Part shown: positions 57,000 through 64,000 of the stretch, piece by piece
How positions within the stretch are numbered: the first letter of the stretch is position 1
Layout of the letters: each line of letters begins with the position of its first letter
Origin: Cyathus striatus
Lineage: Eukaryota > Basidiomycota > Agaricomycetes > Agaricales > Nidulariaceae
Direction of reading: 5' to 3'
Length of the DNA stretch: 64,000 bases
Assembly (NCBI GenBank): GCA_025738555.1
Contig: JAOVFP010000015.1
Location: forward strand, 1,488,001-1,552,000
Program-made: the position numbers and the translations under genes
Notes under the pieces: model-generated
The model's input: the letters and a program-made list of their open reading frames with translations, nothing else
Database searches by the model: none
What the model was told of the DNA's origin: nothing

Positions 57000-59900
57000 T
57001 AATGGTGTAGTAGCCTTGTTGTTAAATCTTAAATGGCCCATATACTTATATACTTAGAGACAGCCACATTTTCACCTAAAAATAAACACCAATTCAGAGC
57101 ATGTCAGGTGTCATGTTTGTGAACAGGCCATGGTGTCAATATGACTACAGTAATGTACTAGTAGTACTAGCAACTCTTTCCTTGGGAGGCAAAAAGTCCT
57201 GGGGGTACATTCTGTCTGCAACTTCAGATGCTATTGTTGTGAGGTTTAAAAGTAGTTGAAGATAGATTGGATAAGCACTTGAGTCTTAGAGTAAATTAAA
57301 TTGACATTAGAAGTGGTCCATTTTGGCTTGCAGTTGTTATTAGTAGTATGATCATCCAGTGGTATCAACACATTGATTTTGATGCACTGCAGCAGTGTAT
57401 CTACTATGTCTTTAAGTTTTCACACTACTTATTCTTACACATGGCCTTGATTTGAAAACCAGGCAAAGTCACTTGACTTATTTAACATTATTGTCATCAA
57501 CAACTTCGAGAAATTTAGGGATCTCAGTCACAATCTCTCTGACTGGAAATGTCATCATTTCGATGTCGTTGTCGAGGATCAGTGAAGCATCTGTCAATAT
57601 TCTGGAATTGTACCCCAAGTGAGCCAATCATTGGATAATGTGTTTTCTTTAGCCATATTGCTCATGCCTTTTTCAGCATTACATAATTGATGTATCACAC
57701 TTAATAGTAGTGTCGCAATAATATAGAAATAATTGTGTAAGTAGTACATGTAAACGGAATCCGGATGACCTTGTTCGTTACTTACTATGAAGTATGATGC
57801 CGGCCAAATGCTACAGACGCGGACCGGACGGCCCACTCTTACAGGGTGTTGGAGGCCCTTAGAAAATAGGAATCAACAAGCCCCAAACAAATCACTATTT
57901 TGCGGGCTCTACCCAGCTCTTGCCGGACTTTAGCTGGACTCCCTCTCACATGGCCATAGTTGCTCCAAAATCTTGCCAAAATCAAGCTCTCTTTCCATGC
58001 CTTAGGTGAAAATCCGTTCTCAGTGATTTACCCCAAAGACTCAAATCTCTAACGAACATGGCAGGAAGCAGGAAAATACTGAATTTGTGTTTCCGGTGAC
58101 CAAGTACTAAGCGACCAAGCTTGAAGCTACTGCACTTCATTCAGCTAATACCAGTTGACGCCAGATACTCTCTCTTGCTATCTTCCTCTAGCAAGAGAGT
58201 GGTATAATTATCCGGCATTATTGGGCTTGACTTCGTCAGTGTGATCTGCTTCCGACGCGAGATTCGTAATTGGTATGTCTGTTCATGCACGAGGAGATGA
58301 TAAGATGACATATGGACTACTCGATTCCGGTGGTGCAGCACAGTCTTCTACAATAGCCCTTTACTTGGTCTTAACTTGGAGACATCTGGTGGCGAACGGA
58401 TCTATGAACCATTTCAGCGAAGGCATGTAAAACAGTCGCAACTATTAAGAGCCAGGCAGCCGGATGAGGATACTCTCTCTGCTTATGTCTCGGTACAAGA
58501 TTTATGGCATTATAACCTATCTAAACTCTGTGAGGAAAATGAATTTTCACAGCTGGTTTCGCAGTACTATTCGTTCCTTGGGATCCCGAGCACTTCGCTC
58601 ACGACGGCAACGCCTTCCTTACAATGCTGCAGTGGACTCACTCCATACCACTTGGCACAACCAATTCTGGCCTACTATATTTTGGCATTGCTAGGTTTTC
58701 TTTATGACACTGAGTAGTGCAAGAGGAAAGAGTCGTTATAGTTGAAGTTGTAATCACACCTTCTCCAGCACAGGTCCTGTTCAACCTTATAACGCATGTC
58801 AAAGATGATCTAACACTAGTCGTCGATTTGGTATCCCTTCCAAACGAGGAAGTGATGGGAAGGGATACATTGATGGAAGCTGTACGATGCGTATTTGACC
58901 GATGTAGACGTCTAAGAAACATAGGGCGTTACATTAGCAAGTGATTTACGTGATTGACAAGGCGTCTGGGTAAGGTCGATATTGGAACATCATCAGCAGA
59001 ATGGGTGATCACACCTTTAGATTGGACTAGACCTAGTTCTATTGACCGAGCCGCATTTCTGGTTCTCGAGGCTCGTACCGCAACTTTTCAATTCACTCCA
59101 TACAATTGTACATCTGTGTATCGCAGATGACCACCCAATTCCTTTATCATCAGGTCTTCCTCGGACATGACGAACATTGGTAATGCATTGATGATAACAA
59201 TGGCCATTCTACACCGAGATTGCTGTGGAAGGTGACATTCCAGCCTCAGTTACTTACTCCATGTCGACAATTCTCTGTCGAAGTGACTTCTCAACACCGC
59301 ATCAGCTCTAATGTCAGACCATACCCCTCTCTTTTACTTCTCGTTTGTCTGTCACTTCCGATGTTTGCGGGAAGTCTCATGTCGCCTTTCGACCTTTAGG
59401 TGAGCGAGCCACCTTCTTATTGCCATTCTTGACAGAACTAATCTCGACACAAACCATAAATAGCAGGACATCTTTCGATTCGGAAGATTCGCGAAGTGTG
59501 CAGGGTTCAATGTTCGTCTTTCAATTGAGATGAACCTCGCCGCGAATGTATGCATTTCGACAGCATTTCAAATCGGCATGTCTTGGAAGTACTACTACAT
59601 GGGGAATGATACAAGATTCGCCCTTCATTTTTGATTCGGAACCGCACGCCTTTGTATGTTTCCCTTTTCGTTCCTCAGATGTTTCGGGCACGATGCTTCT
59701 ATGATTTTCATCTGGCAACGTCCTTGAAGTTGAAATGTCAAGGAATGATCAATCATTTCCATTGAATCTGGCAGGAGCTGATTGGTTCTTGTTAGCTTAA
59801 TTCTTTTTAGATATCGTCCGGACTCACGTACATACGAAATATTGACATGCTAAGCAGCAGTCTGAAGAAGTGCATTTGGTGGTGAATTGATAAGCTCTTT

Positions 59901-62690
59901 GATGTTTCTATAAACTGGTTGTCCTGTGTTGTCTCCTTTTTCTTGCTCCCAGCGCCCGTTGATAAAAATTGCATCGTCACAGCTTCTTTTGATTATATGA
60001 GCCGTCTCTCGATTTTAGCATGTGGTACCTATCCTGTACTAGCTTCGGGGCCTCCAGGACAGACCGACAATAACTTAAGGTGTGTCGTTAAATACCTACC
60101 GATTCATCCTCGTGTCCACTCAGAACCCCCCTCAATGACTATTTTAATATGCAAGTCTCAAGGAACGTATGTACATAAAAATACCATGGTTCAATGTATA
60201 TGCTCGTATACTTACTAAAACCTCTACAGCTTCAAATAGCTAATCCGTGTAAGCGAAGATCATTTTCTGCGTGTCACTTGATTTCCGATTGTTGTTCACA
60301 GGGGAACACATACAACGAGACTACTAAGAGAATTCGAAAACGTCGTTCCAGGTGTTATCACTACTTGCTAAGCGTAATCCTGGCTCCAATAAACTAGTTC
60401 ATTCTTACAAGACTAAGGCTTGATGTAAACTGGCGGCAAATCGAGTTCTTCTTGCTCTATTCTACAGCGGCTGAAAAGAGGACAGGTGGATAGTTACCCT
60501 GGAGCATGTTTGGAACTGGAAGCAATCAATTTATGAAGCTTTTTCAGTTCCTCTCCGAAATCAAGAACGTAGAGACTACCGGCTCGTAACCCGAGGTACG
60601 GAGCGATTTCTCGTTAATGACGCACACTCATTGGATCGGAAAGAAAACGTACTGTGAACTCTTCACAGTGAGTACTGAAAAGTCTATCTGAAGCACGCCA
60701 CAACTGACAACATGCATGGTTTTTCTGTTTAAAACGCCCATACAAAAATTTCACTGAAACTCAGCGGCCATCGATCAACTGAAAAAACCAGAACGAAAGT
60801 TGAAGTTTCCTCGGAGGACGTCGTCAACGAGGAGAATCATCCGATCTTTCCTCCAAGCTTCACATCCGAGACTGCACTTCTTACCTCGGGTCACGCCTAG
60901 AAAGGTAGCAAAGATCTTCTCATTCAGGGAGCTCAACCGGGAAGCCACCCGCTGCACCAGTTCACGAATATTTCCCATTGATTCCCTACCAATTTTTTTC
61001 AGGTGAACCCGCAAACGAACACCCAAAAACTCATCCTAATCCTCCAAATCAGCAACATTTTCCCCTATCCATTCACGATTCTAGAAATTCCCTCGATCGT
61101 CTATCCTTTCATCTCCAAAACCCCACGCTCATACATTTAAAACACACATCCCAGATGTTTTCAACTCAGCGAGCTCCCTCTACCTCCACCATCTCTTACC
61201 TCGCGGCATAAGCTTTCCCTGCTGACCCACGAAACGATTCTCAAGAGTTCATATCTTTACCACACGAAGCACCTCATTGAGTCATTCCATGGTTCTACCA
61301 GTGGTGTGTGGTGAACCATGCTAATTATACCAGCCATCGATGTGTCGTTCAGCCTATACACCACTTGGCTCCCCTTGTGATATGCATAGGCTGGTGGCGG
61401 AAGTGCGGGTAGGGGGAAAAGACTTTGTTTCAGCTGAGGTATGGTGCAATATCGATTTAATGGTTTGAAACGAGAAAGTGGTTGATGTGAAGCTTGTTTC
61501 CCCGCATTTTCCTTACTCCATCGAGCTGACGAACTGCTCCGCTTCTACGCTGCGGAATCAGTCAAGCAATCAGCTTGCTCTGCGTTGGAACGATCCTACG
61601 CGTGGAGTGGCTTAGGTTGCTTCGCTTCGTTATGTCGGATTGGTTTTATGTGGCGACTTCGTTCGGTTCAAAAGATTGCCTTTGCTTGGATGTCGCGCAA
61701 TTGGAAACTTCTTGATCAGTTGATCGTCTACACATAAGTTACACTCGTACGCGAACCAACTTGTCTTTTATTATTTCAATGCATAGAAATACTGCGACTT
61801 TCGAATATTTCTGTGCGCCACGATAGCAGACGCCCAGTTCCCTATCCCTCTCCCTATCCTGTTTTTAAAACGGTCACGACGTCGTTTCAGATCATGATCG
61901 TACCTACAGCTTTGCTCAGGAGGCACGCGCTATAATTACTAAATTTAAATATAGTTTTGATCTTGCGCATGACCATCCTGCGGCCTGCTGCACTCAGCCT
62001 GCAACATCTCTCACGGTACGCCGAATATGCTTAAGACAAGGCGATTTGGCTATAGGTATAAACATTTGAACAATAATTGATTAATTGCTTTGGTACATGT
62101 TTTGCTCGAACTATAAAATATACACGATACGATGCAACTACGCAATTCAGCAAAAAGTAAAAGTGAATGAATGGGAGGCTCAGAGAAAAAGTTCGAAGAT
62201 GCCAAGCTACGAAAACGTTAAAGCTAAAAGTTTGAAATCTGTACGAAAGGAATTGCATGTGCAGTAAAATGGAAGGCGAAATGCAGTATAAGTTTTGAGG
62301 TGTATGGTACATAAATGCGAAAGGATGGGTGAGTTATAAACAGCGGTAATGCCTGAAACTAATTGTTAACTGGTGAAAAATAATTATGGATACTTGCAAG
62401 GGATGTGCTATGTACGAAAATGAATCACGATGTTTTCTTGATGAGAAGACCTTTTTTAAGTTATGTTCCGGTTTGCGATGGTATTATGGGATGCGATATG
62501 TTTGCGGGATGAAAACCATGACCAGACAAACTCTCCAATGATGGGCGTACTTCAAGCGGTCCTATTTGATGCAAAAAGATAATCTAGGTCGAGTAAGATT
62601 TCGATGGTGATGAGCGAAGTGTATAGCTGGTGCAGATCCGGGGATAACCACAAGCAAAGTACTTCAATAGCCATAATATGCGCGCTGGAG
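57000..62690. other. About 5.7 kb with no recognised gene
   Basis: 57000-57506 continues the CpG-free upstream flank of NACHT F. From 57.5 kb on, base composition is ordinary. Open stretches of 60-113 residues occur (for example 58376-58717 plus and 60775-61026 minus), but none shows a family motif, linked exons or consistent splice sites that I can support. 58160-58200 holds a small hairpin (CTCTCTTGCTA with its complement). I cannot exclude poorly conserved genes here. Confidence 0.45.
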
Positions 62691-62700
62691 GACAAGATCA

Positions 62701-64000
62701 TCAACACGGGTGGGGCCGAAGCATAAGAACCAAAGCTTCACGAACCATTCTATCACTAAGATTTAAGATAGTAATTCAGTTGGGTTGATCGTCTTTTCAG
62801 GAACAGTGCTCGACTTACAATAACCAAATGACTTTAGAACCAGTCTTGCAGCCCCGCAAGGTAACAATATGTCCTTTGATGCAGTCGTAAAGTAGGCCTC
62901 TCTGATCTTTATCCGCCTACAGGAAAAAACATAATCAGTAAAGTCAAATTTCCCCATACGAAAAATCGTGCGTACTGTCGGTAACACACTCGCTATCAAC
63001 TGGCTTCCGGTGGGGGAGAGAGCCATGTCAACAATCATCGCCCTTCTTGCCCTGTGCGGATCAATAAGTCAGCCTTTGATGCCGAGGGAACGCCGCAGAA
63101 TTCCGAAAAGGAGAGAGATGGACTGCTTACCCTTTGGCTGGCTCGCACATACGCTTTACGACTTTATCTAACGTGTCTTTGCCGCCTTCCTTCAACGCCT
63201 TCATCACAGACTTGGACCCTTGTTCGTTGGTAGCGAACTCGAGGAAACCTTCTAGAAGATGGTCAAGTGTCATGTGCCTATGCTTCTCAGAACCATGCTC
63301 TAGGACTGGGGAATAGGTAACGTATTAGTACCAAGGCGCGCCAGACGGGAACCACTCATGTCACTTTACAAGTAACCGAGAGGAAGGACGTACTGTGCTG
63401 GACGCAGTATGCTCCCCACTGGTTCTTCGTTACCTCACTGAAGATGGCGTGGCCTTGATTGAGTAACTCATCGACGATGCCGTCCTTGGCTTCCTCCTCC
63501 AGATTCTCGAACGCATGCTACGGGGTAATCGTTTATGAGCAACCACCGCCGACGCCGATGAAGATCCAACAGGACACATGGGTTCCTCACCTGAACGACC
63601 AAGGAACCTGTTTCATGACAGGCGAGAGATGCCCACTTGCCCTTCAAGGATTTGTTGACACTACACGTATGCTCAGAGAAGTCGACGGGGGGGTCTGAGA
63701 GATTGGACTCACTATGTGAAGATCGGAGGCGCAGGTGGCGTCCACGACAACTCCATGATCTATGGGAAAATGTCAGATCAGCGGCGGAAAACTAAGGATA
63801 TATTTATAACGGACCTTGCTCCAGACATGGGATGCGTGCTTGTTTACGAGAGTCTGCGCTGGATCTCCGACAAGGAGTTCCGATACGATGAGCAGGCGGA
63901 TGTCCTCTTCGCAGTCAAGAGCTTTCTGAAGAACGTGGCACCCGTAGCAGTTGGTAGCTAGCTCGACGATACGTCCCCTGTAAAGGCGAACCATATCGGG
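62701..64000 (-). CDS. Pumilio-family (PUF) RNA-binding protein, 3' part, runs off the window
   Basis: A sequence-specific binder of mRNA 3' regions, cytoplasmic, controlling translation and decay (family knowledge). Exons by hand: about 63815-63977, 63713-63759, 63591-63660, 63394-63517, 63131-63305, 62976-63051, 62819-62916 and 62701-62755, all in phase. PUF repeats are evident: GRIVELATNCYGCHVLQKAL, KGKWASLACHETGSLVVQHA, KNQWGAYCVQHILEHG, EFATNEQGSKSVMKAL and LSPTGSQLIASVLPT, then RGCKTGSKVIWLFDRM at the end. The last intron (62756-62818) was accepted because skipping it ends the frame before FDRM. The acceptor at 63978 sets the start of the first visible exon; the N-terminus lies beyond the right edge. 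It is probably single-copy and essential-type, marking the end of the array. Confidence 0.9.

Noticed and set aside
54301..57506. Classical RIP (CpA-directed C-to-T) in NACHT F
   Set aside because: The loss is specifically of CpG; CpA remains abundant, so methyl-CpG deamination fits better.
58141..59555. Retrotransposon polyprotein fragments
   Set aside because: No reverse transcriptase, integrase or protease motif could be found in any frame; only short disconnected open stretches.

Overview
This window is nuclear DNA from a filamentous basidiomycete, most likely an agaricomycete. Introns are short (about 47-70 bp), with GT donors, CTAAC/TGAC-type branch sites and AG acceptors. The NACHT proteins have the typical agaricomycete layout, and the right edge carries a pumilio-family gene with many small introns. 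Almost everything else is accessory: a decayed multigene tandem array invaded by transposons.

The backbone is a repeated block. Six related NACHT P-loop NTPase genes lie on the minus strand at about 5.6-8.3, 19.5-22.2, 27.0-29.6, 36.8-38.2, 44.2-46.9 and 52.5-57.0 kb. Each lies 3' of one or more plus-strand copies of a transformer-2-like (tra2) RRM/SR protein gene, in tail-to-tail arrangement. Eight tra2 copies are visible. Several have a third, unidentified minus-strand family (called X here) divergently upstream. Splicing the NACHT copies by hand gives two open genes (A, 823 aa; B, 819 aa). One copy needs a single base restored (E), one has three -1 shifts (C), one is cut off after the NACHT region (D) and one is shattered by insertions (F). 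Of the tra2 copies only the last (50.5-51.9 kb) reads through, as six exons and 285 aa. The others keep introns but have lost frame, so they are segmental duplicates and not retrocopies.

Mobile DNA: a decayed hAT element with perfect 63-bp inverted ends (698-3665); an 8.1-kb Mutator-like element (9139-17250) with a 9-bp target duplication; a 733-bp hAT-like element and a 1.58-kb giant palindrome, both inside one tra2 pseudogene; a 289-bp TA-flanked MITE; and a tRNA-like insert in the P-loop codons of NACHT F. The Mutator-like element is the most striking feature. It encodes one 1604-codon, 8-exon protein joining a GCM/WRKY-type zinc finger, a MULE transposase, a USP-type deubiquitinase and a PHD finger. 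It is broken only by three in-frame TGA codons and is bordered by arrays of TGAGCGTGA-type motifs.

The right 7 kb leaves the array. About 57.5-62.7 kb holds nothing I recognise, and 62.7-64.0 kb holds the 3' half of a minus-strand PUF RNA-binding protein gene that runs off the window.
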